A DNA stretch of 64,000 nt from positions 3,162,001 through 3,226,000 of the forward strand of contig CBDCBG010000006.1 of the NCBI GenBank assembly GCA_965214325.1, in the 5' to 3' direction. Both the position numbers and the translations under genes were made by a program. The stretch is from JAJEFO01 sp965214325. Lineage in GTDB: Bacteria > Pseudomonadota > Alphaproteobacteria > Rhodobacterales > Rhodobacteraceae. The notes under the pieces are model-generated. The model searched no databases. It worked only from the letters and a program-made list of their open reading frames with translations, and had not been told where the DNA came from. Shown one piece after another: positions 27,204-35,507 of this stretch (position 1 is its first letter; each line of letters opens with the position of its first letter).

Positions 27204-29556
27204 TATCAACGACACACACTTGACTCCGGTCCGGATTCCATGCGACTCACGCGGCCATGCAGATTGGCATGCGTCAGGTCTCGTCGGAGACGGTGGAGTG
27301 GTTCCGCACGGCCTGCAAGGGCGGTGAGCTGACGCGGACCGCGCTGGCTCGCGAACTCTGCGAGCGCGAGAACTGGTTTGGCCACGTCGGCATGCCGTGC
27401 CTTGCGTCGGCGCGCAAGCTCCTTCCGCGCCTGGCCGAGGAAGCGGGGGTGCGTCTTCCGGAGGCGGAGGCGACGGCGCTCGAGCCGCACGCGCGCCCTC
27501 CGCCGGACTTCCCTGACAGTTCCGTCTCGTGCCCGCTTCGGGAACTCGGCGTCCTGTCGCTCGAACCGGTGACGGAAGCGGAGGATCGCCGCCGCTGGGA
27601 GGCGATGGTCGAGACGCATCATCCGGAGGGGTGGCGTCGCCCGCCGGGAGGGCAGGTCCGGTACTGGGTCCGTTCGGAACGCCACGGGGTGCTGGGCGGC
27701 ATCGGCTTCACTGCGTCCGGGATCCAGCTCGGCCCCCGCGACGGCTTCATCGGCTGGTCGGCCGACGCCCGCGTGACCAACATCGGCAAGGTCGTGTGCA
27801 ACAACAGGTTCCTCCTGCTTGCCGGCGTCCGCGTGAAGGGTCTCGCGTCCCGGGCCCTTCGCCTGGCGACGGCGCGCGTAGCCGACGACTGGGCGGCGGC
27901 CTACGGCGAGCGCCCGGTCCTGGCGCAGAGCTTCACGGGGCCGGACCGGTCCGGCCTGAGCTACCGGGCCGCGGGATGGAGGTGCTGCCCGGAGCTGACC
28001 TCGGGGCGGCGTTCGGGCGTGCGCCGCGCGGTCTGGCTGAGGCCGCTCGCGCAGGGCTGGCGGGAGGTCCTGCGCCGCGGGCCGGAAAGGGTTCTCGGCT
28101 GGTCCGGATCGCTGTACAGCGAGGGGGGATGGGCCGAACGGGAGTACGGCCGGAGCCCGCACCCCGACGGCCGGGTCAGGCGCCGGATCGCGCAGATGGG
28201 CGCGGCCTGGGCGAGACGCCTCGGCGAGCACCTGCCGTCGATCTTCCCGGGGCGGGCGGAACAGGCGGCGGCCTACCGGCTGCTGTCCAGCGGGGCGGTG
28301 ACGATGGAGCACGTGCTGGAGTCGCATTTCGAGCAGACGGTGGAGCGGTGCCGCGCCGAGCGGCTGGTGCTTGCCGTGCAGGACACGACGACGCTGAACC
28401 ACGACGGCCTTTCGGAGACGTCCGGCCTCGACGGGCTTGGCGGGGGCGGCAAGGGAAGCTCGGGCATCCTGGCCCATGTCGGCGTGGCGGTGAACGCCGT
28501 GGGCCGGCCGCTCGGGATGTTCGAGGCGGACGCGGACTTCCGCCAGGCGGCGGGGAAGGACAGCGTCCGCTGGACGGCCGGGCTCGACCGCGCGCAGGAA
28601 CTCGCGCGCGCCTGCCCGGACACCCGGGTGGTGACGGTCTGCGACCGCGAGGGCGACTTCTGGGAGACGGTCTCGCGCGCGGAGGAGACCGGGGCGGCGC
28701 TGCTGGTCCGGGCCTCCCGCGGGTCGAAGCGCCGGGTGGCGCTGGCCTCGGGCGGCGACGCGGACCTCTGGGAGCACGTCCTGGAGACGGAACCGGCGGG
28801 AGAGCGGAAGATCGAGGTTCCCGCCTGCGGCGGCCCGAACCGGCGGAAGGGCCGCACGGCGAGGCTGACGCTGCGCTGCGCGCCGGTGGACCTGCTGCCC
28901 CCGACGGACCGGGCGGGCGAGGCGCCGGTCCGCATGATCGCCGTCTCCGCCCTGGAGGAGGACCCGCCCCGCCGCCCGGCGACGGGGAAAGGGAAGAAGG
29001 ACAACGGGCCGCTGCACTGGATGCTGCTGACCACCGAGGGCGAGGCCGGCCTCGACACCGCCCGCACGGTGCTGCGCTGGTACGAGCTGCGCTGGCGGAT
29101 CGAGCGCTTCTTCCACGCGCTGAAGGTCGGCACCCGCATCGAGGACCGCCGCCTCGACGAGGCGGACGACCTGCGCAAGTGCCTCGCCTTCGACGCGATC
29201 ACCGCGTTCCGGGTCTGGGACCTGTCCCTGCTTGCCCGCGAGAGGCCGGACGACCCGGCTGGCCGGCATGTCGCCCGGGAAGACGTCACGGCGCTCTGCG
29301 CACTCGCCGCCCATCACGGCTTCAAGGTTCCCCGGGGACCGCCGGACATGACCATCGCGCGCTTCGTCGTGCTGACCGGCGGGCTGGCCGGCTTCCATCC
29401 CTCGAAGCGCCAGCCGCTGCCAGGAACGCAGAAGCTCTGGGAAGGCGTCAGGTTCCTGTCCAACGCCGTCATCGGCATACGGGCCATGCAGGACTGGAAC
29501 TGGGACGGCAGCGAAACGGAAGGAGAATTCACGGAGTCAAGTGTGTTAGATTGATA
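27204..29556 (+). mobile_element. IS4-family insertion sequence with DUF4338-fused transposase, copy A
   Basis: The ends read TATCAACGACACACACTTG on the left and, reverse-complemented, TATCAATCTAACACACTTG on the right. They are flanked by the 11-bp direct repeat GGGCCGGAACC at 27193-27203 and 29557-29567. The element is 2353 bp and sits between the two phasin genes, upstream of the phasin 2 promoter. Confidence 0.9.
27257..29554 (+). CDS. IS4-family transposase with N-terminal DUF4338 (DruA-like) domain (765 aa)
   Basis: The protein has two parts. Residues 1-260 or so follow the DUF4338 pattern: RTALARELCERENW, LPRLAEEAGVRLPE, HHPEGW, GGQVRYWV, LGGIGFTASG, FIGWSADARVTNIGKVVCNNRFLLL, KGLASRALRLATARVADDW and GLSYRAAGW. 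Residues 280-765 are an IS4 (Tn5-like) DDE transposase: VQDTTTLNHDG, VTVCDREGDFWE and the YELRWRIERFFHALKVGTR block with the catalytic glutamate. DUF4338 is the domain named DruA in Druantia defence systems, but here it is fused to a transposase inside clear IS boundaries. A DNA-binding or target-selection role is a guess. The stop codon lies inside the right terminal repeat. Confidence 0.88.
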   Translation: MQIGMRQVSSETVEWFRTACKGGELTRTALARELCERENWFGHVGMPCLASARKLLPRLAEEAGVRLPEAEATALEPHARPPPDFPDSSVSCPLRELGVLSLEPVTEAEDRRRWEAMVETHHPEGWRRPPGGQVRYWVRSERHGVLGGIGFTASGIQLGPRDGFIGWSADARVTNIGKVVCNNRFLLLAGVRVKGLASRALRLATARVADDWAAAYGERPVLAQSFTGPDRSGLSYRAAGWRCCPELTSGRRSGVRRAVWLRPLAQGWREVLRRGPERVLGWSGSLYSEGGWAEREYGRSPHPDGRVRRRIAQMGAAWARRLGEHLPSIFPGRAEQAAAYRLLSSGAVTMEHVLESHFEQTVERCRAERLVLAVQDTTTLNHDGLSETSGLDGLGGGGKGSSGILAHVGVAVNAVGRPLGMFEADADFRQAAGKDSVRWTAGLDRAQELARACPDTRVVTVCDREGDFWETVSRAEETGAALLVRASRGSKRRVALASGGDADLWEHVLETEPAGERKIEVPACGGPNRRKGRTARLTLRCAPVDLLPPTDRAGEAPVRMIAVSALEEDPPRRPATGKGKKDNGPLHWMLLTTEGEAGLDTARTVLRWYELRWRIERFFHALKVGTRIEDRRLDEADDLRKCLAFDAITAFRVWDLSLLARERPDDPAGRHVAREDVTALCALAAHHGFKVPRGPPDMTIARFVVLTGGLAGFHPSKRQPLPGTQKLWEGVRFLSNAVIGIRAMQDWNWDGSETEGEFTESSVLD

Positions 29557-29658
29557 GGGCCGGAACCGGCGCGAGACAGCCGATTCGCGACTTCTTCATG
29601 TGAGCCATGGGCTGAACGGGCAGGATTGAAGCATCCCGTGGAAAAGCAAGCAAAAGAA

Positions 29659-29712
29659 ATTTGCTGCATTGCAGCAAATCCTCTTGAAATGCTGCAATGC
29701 AGCATATACGTA
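29659..29712 (+). promoter_or_regulatory. Phasin 2 promoter with two perfect PhaR-type operators
   Basis: Two palindromes match CTGC-N3-GCAG exactly. CTGCATTGCAG lies at 29664-29674 inside a 21-base palindrome with 9-bp arms (29659-29679). CTGCAATGCAG lies at 29692-29702 (palindrome 29689-29705). Their centres are 28 bases apart. The -35 TTGAAA is at 29684-29689 and a -10-like TATACG/TACGTA is near 29705-29712, so the second operator occupies the promoter spacer. This is the expected architecture for repression by PhaR released by PHA. Confidence 0.78.
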
Positions 29713-29769
29713 TGCGGCATCTGCAAAACGAATTGGGCGTCGCCCGCTTCCAATGCTCGGAGAGTGAAG

Positions 29770-30213
29770 ATGACGAATGCTGCAAACGAATACACGAAGA
29801 TGATGAAAGACATGCTTGGCGCGTTCCCCGTCGACGCGGGTGCATTCAATGACGCGTTCAAGAACCAGGCTTCGGTCGCCGACAAGATGTCGAAGGTCGT
29901 TCTGGACGCCGCTGAGAAATCAACCGAGATTTCCTCGGGCTGGGCCAAGGCAACCATTGGCAGGTTCGGCAATGTCACCAACGCCAAGGACGATCCGGTG
30001 GACTACAGCAAGGCAATGGCCGAATTCGCGTCCGCCCAGGCTGAAATGAGCGCCGAGTCGCTGGCCGCCTTCGCTGAAGTTGGGAAGAAGGTCCAAATGG
30101 AGACGGTTGAGCTGATGCTCGCCGCCGGCAAGGACCTTGGCGACGATGCTTCGAAGGTCGTCAAGAAAGCCGCTGCAGAGATGAGTGCCGTCGCCGAAAA
30201 GGCGGCCGGGTAA
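29770..30213 (+). CDS. phaP: Phasin family protein 2
   Basis: The 147-residue product is a close paralogue of phasin 1: MTNAANEYTKMMKDMLGAFPVD, ADKMSKVVLDAAEKSTEIS, FASAQAEMSAESLAAFAEVGKK, ELMLAAGKDLGDD and a Lys/Ala-rich tail. It would bind the surface of PHA granules. ATG 29770 has GGAG upstream. The promoter carries two perfect PhaR-type operators, against degenerate ones for phasin 1, so this copy is probably the more tightly regulated. In Rhodobacter-type loci phaR follows phaP; here the next gene is an ABC transporter permease on the other strand, so phaR is not at its usual place. Confidence 0.92.
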   Translation: MTNAANEYTKMMKDMLGAFPVDAGAFNDAFKNQASVADKMSKVVLDAAEKSTEISSGWAKATIGRFGNVTNAKDDPVDYSKAMAEFASAQAEMSAESLAAFAEVGKKVQMETVELMLAAGKDLGDDASKVVKKAAAEMSAVAEKAAG

Positions 30214-30228
30214 CAGGCAAGCGGCGGT

Positions 30229-30290
30229 TCGTTGCCAACATCCCCCTGCTGGCAACCAGATTGGGCGGGCCATTCGGCTCGCCCTTTTTT
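30229..30290 (+). terminator. Terminator after phasin 2
   Basis: GGGCGGGCC and GGCTCGCCC (30263-30283, one mismatch, ATTC loop) followed by six T residues form a strong rho-independent terminator. It is preceded by a GTTGCCA/TGGCAAC hairpin at about 30231-30257, mirroring the layout after phasin 1. Confidence 0.85.
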
Positions 30291-30376
30291 GGCGGCTCAT
30301 GCAAGGTCGCGAGGGAGATTTCGGCGCCCCGATTCCCCGTCGCGTCGAGCATGGGTCCTTGCATCCAGGGTCGTCG

Positions 30377-31231
30377 TCAGCCCGGCGACATGCCTCGCAG
30401 CCGCACGGAACGGCGACGGAGAATCTCGATCGTTGCAAGCAGGACTGCCGAGATCGTCACGAGGATCGTCGCAACCGCAAGGATGGTGGGGCTGATCTGC
30501 TCGCGGAGGCCGGTGAACATCTGCCAAGGCAGGGTCTTCTGCCCTGCCGAACCGACAAAGAGCACGACGACGACCTCGTCAAAGGACGTGATGAAGGCGA
30601 AAAGCCCGCCCGAAATCACGCCGGGCAGGATGAGCGGCATCTGCACCTTGGCAAAAGTCGTGACCGGATTCGCTCCCAGGCTGGCCGCAGCGCGTGTGAG
30701 GCTCCTGTCGAAGCCGACGAGGGTTGCCGTCACCGTGATGATGACGAAGGGAATCCCGAGTGCCGCATGGGCCAGCACGACGCCCCAGTAGGAACCTTGA
30801 AGCCCGACGCGGCTGTAGAAGAAGTACATGCCGGCGGCGGATATTATCAGCGGCACGATCATCGGCGAGATCAGGATTGCCATGATTGCCCGCCGGAACG
30901 GAACATGCGGCTGGCTCAGGCCGATCGCCGCCAGCGTGCCGAAGGACACGGACATGAGCGTGGCCATCGGCGCAATGCGAATCGAGTTCCACATTGCCTG
31001 CTGCCAGTCCGCATTCGTGAAGAAGTCGTTGTAGTGCTTGAGCGAAAATCCGTCCGGGTCAAGTGCAAGCATCTCGGGCGTGAAGGTGAAGAAGTCCTCG
31101 GCGTTGAAGCTCAGGGGAACGATCACGATGATCGGGGCGATCAGGAAGAAGAAGACAAGGCCGCAGATCACGCGGAATGCGTAATGCCAGAGCTTCTGGG
31201 TGAGGGAGGCATATGGGGGAAGGCCCGACAT
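30377..31231 (-). CDS. ABC transporter permease, PotC-like
   Basis: This is the second inner-membrane permease of a spermidine/putrescine-type importer. The 284-residue product has about six membrane segments and the permease loop ASLGANPVTTFAKVQMPLILPGVISGGLFAF, which contacts the ATPase. A 25-30 residue insertion after the first segment (FNAEDFFTFTPEMLALDPDG) is common in this subfamily. It starts one base after the stop of the PotB-like gene, and is the last gene of the operon potA-potD-DUF1330-potB-potC. Confidence 0.9.
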   Translation of the reverse strand: MSGLPPYASLTQKLWHYAFRVICGLVFFFLIAPIIVIVPLSFNAEDFFTFTPEMLALDPDGFSLKHYNDFFTNADWQQAMWNSIRIAPMATLMSVSFGTLAAIGLSQPHVPFRRAIMAILISPMIVPLIISAAGMYFFYSRVGLQGSYWGVVLAHAALGIPFVIITVTATLVGFDRSLTRAAASLGANPVTTFAKVQMPLILPGVISGGLFAFITSFDEVVVVLFVGSAGQKTLPWQMFTGLREQISPTILAVATILVTISAVLLATIEILRRRSVRLRGMSPG

Positions 31232-31232
31232 T

Positions 31233-32774
31233 TCAGCCTCCGAGCTTCACGTTGTCGATGCCGACGATCCTGTCATAGGTCCAGTAGAGGATCAGGACGG
31301 CAAGCAGCAGAATCGTCCCAAGCGCTGCCGCGAGTCCCCAATTGAGCGATGTCGAAATGTGATACGCGATCCGGTTGGAGATGAAGACGCCGCGCGTGCC
31401 GCCAACCAGTTCCGGCGTGATGTAGTACCCGATCGCAAGAATGAACACGAGCACCGAACCTGCGCCGATTCCGGGCACGGAATTCGGAAAGTAGACGCGC
31501 CAGAAGGCTGTCCAGTCCGTCGCGCCCAACGACTTTGCGGCGCGGACATAGGATGGCGGGATGGTCTTCATGACCGAGAAGAGCGGCAGGATCATGAACG
31601 GAAGCAGGATATGCGTCATGGCGATGATCGTGCCGGTCTGGTTGTTGATCAGGACGAGCCGGCTCGCATCGTCCACGATTCTGAGCGCCACGAGAATGTC
31701 GTTGATGACGCCCTGCTGTTGCAACAGCACTTTCCACGAACTCGTTCGCACCAGAAGAGAGGTCCAGAAGGGCAGGAGCACGAGAATCATCAGGATGTTC
31801 GCCGTCCGCAGCGGCAGGTTTGCGAGGAGGAACGCCACCGGGTAGCCAAGAAGGATGCAGGATATCGTAATGACCAGCGACATGTAGAGCGTGCGCCCGA
31901 AAAGCAGGATGTAGATGCGGTCGCCCTCGTCGCGGTACTGCACGCCGTCAGAGGTCAGTTTCAGATCGACAGAATTCAGGAAATAGCCCGGCGTGTAGAG
32001 GGCCGCATATGTCTGTATGGTCCGCCACACCTGCGGATCCAGCCAGTCTTCGTCAATTGCCACGAATTGTTCGCGGAGGCTGACTGGTTCGAACCGGGCT
32101 GCAGCGGACTGCGCTTCGTTCAGGAGCGGATTCTCGAATCCTCCCGCAGGAGCCTGCATCAGGTCCGAATAGAGCGCCGCATAGAGGACATCCCAAGGCT
32201 CCTCTTCGAGAGGATCGCCGCCGTCGGCCTCGACCGCCTCCACCCACGTCGCGTAGGCCGCAGCGGTGCGCGGGACAATGGCGGCTTCGGATGCCGCCAG
32301 CGCTTCCCAGGTTGCCGGGTCTGCCCAGGCCGGGTCGAGCGCCCTGAACGCGTCCGCGTAGTCCTCGGTGTCAAACTTGCCCACACCCCGTCCCGACTTT
32401 CGGAACAGGGAGGCAAGCCCGGTCTGCTCGTAGTTGAGCCGGGAGCCGAGCCGCGTATGGCTCTTCCGCTCAACCGCGAAGACCATATCCGTGTAGAAGG
32501 CCTCGAACACGTCGTCGCCTGGCGCCTCGCTCTCCCCTGGATCCCAGTTTCGGAGTGCCTGCACCGTGCGCGGGATCGTGTCGTGGACAATCTCGTTCTC
32601 GACCGAGCGAAACAGCATGTCCGCGATCGGAGCGATAAAGGTCACCAGAACGAAGAGGAGCAGCGGAGCCACCAGCAGGAAGGCGCGGGTCTTCTCACGC
32701 CGAAGCGCCCGCCTGAGGCTTGCCTTGAGCGGCGTGCCGTCGGCGGTCAGGACGGGAGAATCGATGGCGGTCAT
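31233..32774 (-). CDS. ABC transporter permease, PotB-like, with large periplasmic insertion
   Basis: This is the partner permease of the polyamine-type importer. At 513 residues it is much longer than ordinary PotB (about 285). Residues 30-55 form the first membrane segment, residues 60-270 a hydrophilic insertion rich in Asp, Glu, Trp and Ala, and residues 280-510 the usual permease core with the loop AKSLGATDWTAFWRVYFPNSVPGIGAG. The insertion would face the periplasm next to the substrate-binding protein. The start overlaps the DUF1330 stop by four bases, and the stop lies one base before the PotC-like start. Confidence 0.88.
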   Translation of the reverse strand: MTAIDSPVLTADGTPLKASLRRALRREKTRAFLLVAPLLLFVLVTFIAPIADMLFRSVENEIVHDTIPRTVQALRNWDPGESEAPGDDVFEAFYTDMVFAVERKSHTRLGSRLNYEQTGLASLFRKSGRGVGKFDTEDYADAFRALDPAWADPATWEALAASEAAIVPRTAAAYATWVEAVEADGGDPLEEEPWDVLYAALYSDLMQAPAGGFENPLLNEAQSAAARFEPVSLREQFVAIDEDWLDPQVWRTIQTYAALYTPGYFLNSVDLKLTSDGVQYRDEGDRIYILLFGRTLYMSLVITISCILLGYPVAFLLANLPLRTANILMILVLLPFWTSLLVRTSSWKVLLQQQGVINDILVALRIVDDASRLVLINNQTGTIIAMTHILLPFMILPLFSVMKTIPPSYVRAAKSLGATDWTAFWRVYFPNSVPGIGAGSVLVFILAIGYYITPELVGGTRGVFISNRIAYHISTSLNWGLAAALGTILLLAVLILYWTYDRIVGIDNVKLGG

Positions 32775-33064
32775 GCGTCGTGGCCCTCGACGACCGTGAT
32801 GCTGCTCTCCGCCGTGCGGCGACGAATTTCCGCGACGGCCTGATACTCAGGGTCATGATAGGCGGCAAGCGCATCCTCGTAGGACGGGAACTCGATCACG
32901 ACATGGCGCTCATGAAGTTCGCCTTCAACCTGCCTGGACCTGCCGCCACGGATGATGAACCTGGCGCCCATGCCCGCCAGGATCGGCGTGTCCCTTTCCA
33001 CGTACTCCTTGTAGCCGTCAGGATCGTAAACGGTGACGTGCGCAATTATGTAACCTTTTGGCAT
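32771..33064 (-). CDS. DUF1330 domain protein
   Basis: The 97-residue product MPKGYIIAHVTVYDPDGYKEYVERDTPIL... ERHVVIEFPSYEDALAAYHDPEYQ matches DUF1330, a ferredoxin-like (dimeric alpha/beta barrel) fold of unknown function. It sits inside the transporter operon, overlapping the PotB-like start by four bases and following the binding-protein gene by 56 bases. Co-translation suggests a role in handling the imported compound; no catalytic residue can be named. Confidence 0.9.
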   Translation of the reverse strand: MPKGYIIAHVTVYDPDGYKEYVERDTPILAGMGARFIIRGGRSRQVEGELHERHVVIEFPSYEDALAAYHDPEYQAVAEIRRRTAESSITVVEGHDA

Positions 33065-33120
33065 CGTGCCCCCTGTTGAAACAGGCCGGACCGGGATCCG
33101 GCCTGTTCCACTGGATCGTG

Positions 33121-34233
33121 CTATTGCGCAAGCCAGGCCTGGAACTTGGCATCCAGGTCGTCCCGATAGTCCGCCCACCACTCGTAGTTGTAGAGGAAGG
33201 TGTTCTTGGCGTTGTCCGGATCGGTCGGCATGTGCGGCGCCATTTCGATGCCAAGGTCAGCGTGCATGCCGACAAGCGGCGCAGAGGAAGCGCGTGCCGG
33301 ACCGTAGCTGATGTACTTGGCTTGGTCCGCAAGGCGCTGCGTGTCCGTGGCAAACCTCACGAAGTCCTTGGCCCGCGCAAGACGGTCTTCGGGCAGGCCG
33401 GCCGGAATGATCCAGCCGTCAAGGTCGAACACCTGCGCATCCCAGAGCATTCCGACCGGCTGGTCCTGTTCCTCGATGACCGAGAAGAGACGGCCGTTGT
33501 AAGTCGATCCAATCACGATTTCTCCATCGGCGAGGAGTTGCGGCGTGTCTGCTCCGGAACTCCACCAGATCACTTCGTCCTTGATGGTGTCGAGCTTTGC
33601 AAAGGCACGGGCCTGGCCCTCTTCCGTCTCAAGCACTTCATAGACGTCAGCCTTGGGAACGCCGTCACAGATCAGGGCCCATTCCATGTTGTTGATCGGG
33701 CGTTTCTCAAGGGAGCGCTTTCCGGGATACATCGCCGTGTCAAAGACCGCGCAAACGTCGGTCGGCGGCGTCGCGCCGACCATGTCGGTCCTGTAGCCGA
33801 AAGTGGTCGAGTAGACGATCTGCGGGATGAAGCAGTCAGAAACGATCAGGTCGCCGAAGTCTTCGGTTGCCGACATGCCATCGGGTGCCGGAGCAAGCAG
33901 TTCGTCATGGTCGACTTCCATCGCCAGCCCTTCGTCGCAAAGACGAATGGCGTCTGACGCGACTACGTCGACGAGGTCCCATGTGACGTTGCCGGCCTCG
34001 TTCATCGCGCGCAGCTTGGCCACCGCTTCGTAGGAGCTTTCGTCCCACACCGCCGTGACCTCGGGATTGTCAGCGATGTAAGGCTCCACATAGGCACGAT
34101 GCTGCGACTTCTGATACGCGCCGCCCCATGACACGAGCGTGATTCCATCGGCCTTCATCTGGGCCGACACGGCGGTCGGGCCCGCCGTCACGGCGATGGC
34201 GGCCACTGCAAGCACTGTTTTCGTGAGTTTCAT
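33121..34233 (-). CDS. ABC transporter substrate-binding protein, polyamine-type
   Basis: The 370-residue product has a signal peptide of about 24 residues (MKLTKTVLAVAAIAVTAGPTAVSA). The mature domain shows LVSWGGAYQKSQHRAYVEPY, VTWDLVDVVASDAIRLCDEG, QIVYSTTFGYRTDM, DWII-type segments and YEWWADYRDDLDAKFQAWLAQ, as in the PotD/PotF-like group of bacterial family 1. ATG 34233 is preceded by GGA. The ligand is likely a polyamine or similar cation, but it cannot be fixed from sequence. It lies 103 bases after the ATPase gene. Confidence 0.9.
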   Translation of the reverse strand: MKLTKTVLAVAAIAVTAGPTAVSAQMKADGITLVSWGGAYQKSQHRAYVEPYIADNPEVTAVWDESSYEAVAKLRAMNEAGNVTWDLVDVVASDAIRLCDEGLAMEVDHDELLAPAPDGMSATEDFGDLIVSDCFIPQIVYSTTFGYRTDMVGATPPTDVCAVFDTAMYPGKRSLEKRPINNMEWALICDGVPKADVYEVLETEEGQARAFAKLDTIKDEVIWWSSGADTPQLLADGEIVIGSTYNGRLFSVIEEQDQPVGMLWDAQVFDLDGWIIPAGLPEDRLARAKDFVRFATDTQRLADQAKYISYGPARASSAPLVGMHADLGIEMAPHMPTDPDNAKNTFLYNYEWWADYRDDLDAKFQAWLAQ

Positions 34234-34336
34234 CTCTGTGTTCCTTGTTTCCCGATCTCGTTGCAGGGACTCCGGTCTCGGGAATGACACTGGAGATCCC
34301 CATTTGGAGTGCCGGAAGGAAGTGCACGTGAGCCAA

Positions 34337-35437
34337 TCACGCATCGAGTGCACGACAGTCATCCGGCAACCACCCCAATTCGATGACGTTCCCGGCTTCC
34401 AGGCGAACCTGGTCCGGGGCGTTCCTGGTCTTGACGACAAATTCATCCTTGCCCGCGACCCGAAGACGGGTGCGGAACACGTCTCCCATGTAAATGAACT
34501 CAAGCACTTCCGCCTTGAGCGTATGCGCGCCTTCCATCAGGCGGCTCTTGTTGATTTCGACGCGCTCCGGGCGAATCGAGACCAGCGTACGCTCACCGAC
34601 CGAGGACACGTTCACGGCCTTTGCATCGATCGTCTCGCCTGAATCGAGCCTGACGGTGCAATTCCCGTTCCTGATCGACCTGACCTCGCCCAGGAGCGTG
34701 TTGTTCTCGCCGATGAACTGCGCAACGAAGCTGTTTTCGGGCTCCTCGTAAAGGACGTCTGGCGCTGCAAGCTGCTGGATCCTGCCATCGTCGAACACGG
34801 CAACGCGGTCCGACATGGTCAGCGCCTCCGTCTGGTCATGGGTGACATATACCGTGGTGATTCCAAGATCATGCGCAAGGTTGGTGATTTCGAACTGCAT
34901 GTGCTCGCGAAGCTGCTTGTCGAGCGCACCGAGAGGTTCGTCCATCAGCACGAGCTCGGGCTCGAAGACAAGCGCGCGGGCGAGCGCGATCCGCTGCTGC
35001 TGGCCGCCGGAGAGCTGGGCCGGCCGCCGGCCGCCGAATTCGCCCATCTGCACCATGCCGAGCGCACGACGCACCTTTTCCTCGCGCTCGGACTTGCCGA
35101 TCTTGCGAACCTCAAGCGGGAAAGCAAGATTCTCTGCGACCGTCATGTGCGGAAACAGCGCGTAATTCTGGAAGACCATTCCGATTCCGCGCTTGTGTGG
35201 AGGGATGTTGTTGATGGGCTTTCCGTCGAGGAGGATTTCTCCATGCGTTGCGGTTTCGAAGCCCGCGAGCATCATCAGGCAGGTGGTCTTGCCTGAGCCG
35301 GACGGGCCCAGCATCGTAAGGAATTCGCCCTTCCCAATGGACAGGTTCAGATCCTTGACGACGAGAATCTCGCCGTCGTAGCTCTTCTGCACCTTCTCGA
35401 ATACCACGAAATCGTCGGCGTTCTGAGATGCGCCCAT
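34337..35437 (-). CDS. ABC transporter ATP-binding protein, PotA-like
   Basis: The 366-residue ATPase powers the importer. Motifs in order: Walker A GPSGSGKTT near residue 46, Q-loop region VFQNYALFPHMTVAENLAFPL, signature LSGGQQQRIALARAL near 142, Walker B LVLMDEPLGALD and the switch histidine in VYVTHDQTEALTMSDR. A C-terminal TOBE domain follows (residues 250-360). ATG 35437 has GGAGGAAG upstream. It is the first gene of the operon, and an ISKra4 remnant lies only about 70 bases upstream, so part of its promoter region may be displaced. Confidence 0.95.
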   Translation of the reverse strand: MGASQNADDFVVFEKVQKSYDGEILVVKDLNLSIGKGEFLTMLGPSGSGKTTCLMMLAGFETATHGEILLDGKPINNIPPHKRGIGMVFQNYALFPHMTVAENLAFPLEVRKIGKSEREEKVRRALGMVQMGEFGGRRPAQLSGGQQQRIALARALVFEPELVLMDEPLGALDKQLREHMQFEITNLAHDLGITTVYVTHDQTEALTMSDRVAVFDDGRIQQLAAPDVLYEEPENSFVAQFIGENNTLLGEVRSIRNGNCTVRLDSGETIDAKAVNVSSVGERTLVSIRPERVEINKSRLMEGAHTLKAEVLEFIYMGDVFRTRLRVAGKDEFVVKTRNAPDQVRLEAGNVIELGWLPDDCRALDA

Positions 35438-35507
35438 GTGGCTTCCTCCAAGGTATTGTCAACTATCACCCAATACCAGCAAATTTGCAATTTCAACAGG
35501 GTTAAGG
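35438..35507 (-). promoter_or_regulatory. Probable promoter region of the ABC transporter operon
   Basis: On the minus strand TTGCAA, 16 bases, then TGATAG could be a weak sigma70 promoter upstream of the PotA-like gene. The region ends in the direct repeat GGTTAAGG at 35500-35507, where an ISKra4 element inserted, so any upstream activator site has been separated. Confidence 0.35.

Noticed and set aside
27257..29554. Stand-alone Druantia-type defence gene
   Set aside because: The DUF4338 region is fused in frame to a DDE transposase and enclosed by terminal repeats and an 11-bp target duplication; no druB-E-like genes are nearby.
27529..30213. 894-codon ORF running through the IS4-A transposase into phasin 2
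   Set aside because: Its first 670 codons are an out-of-frame shadow of the transposase; only the last 147 residues are the real phasin, which has its own start at 29770.
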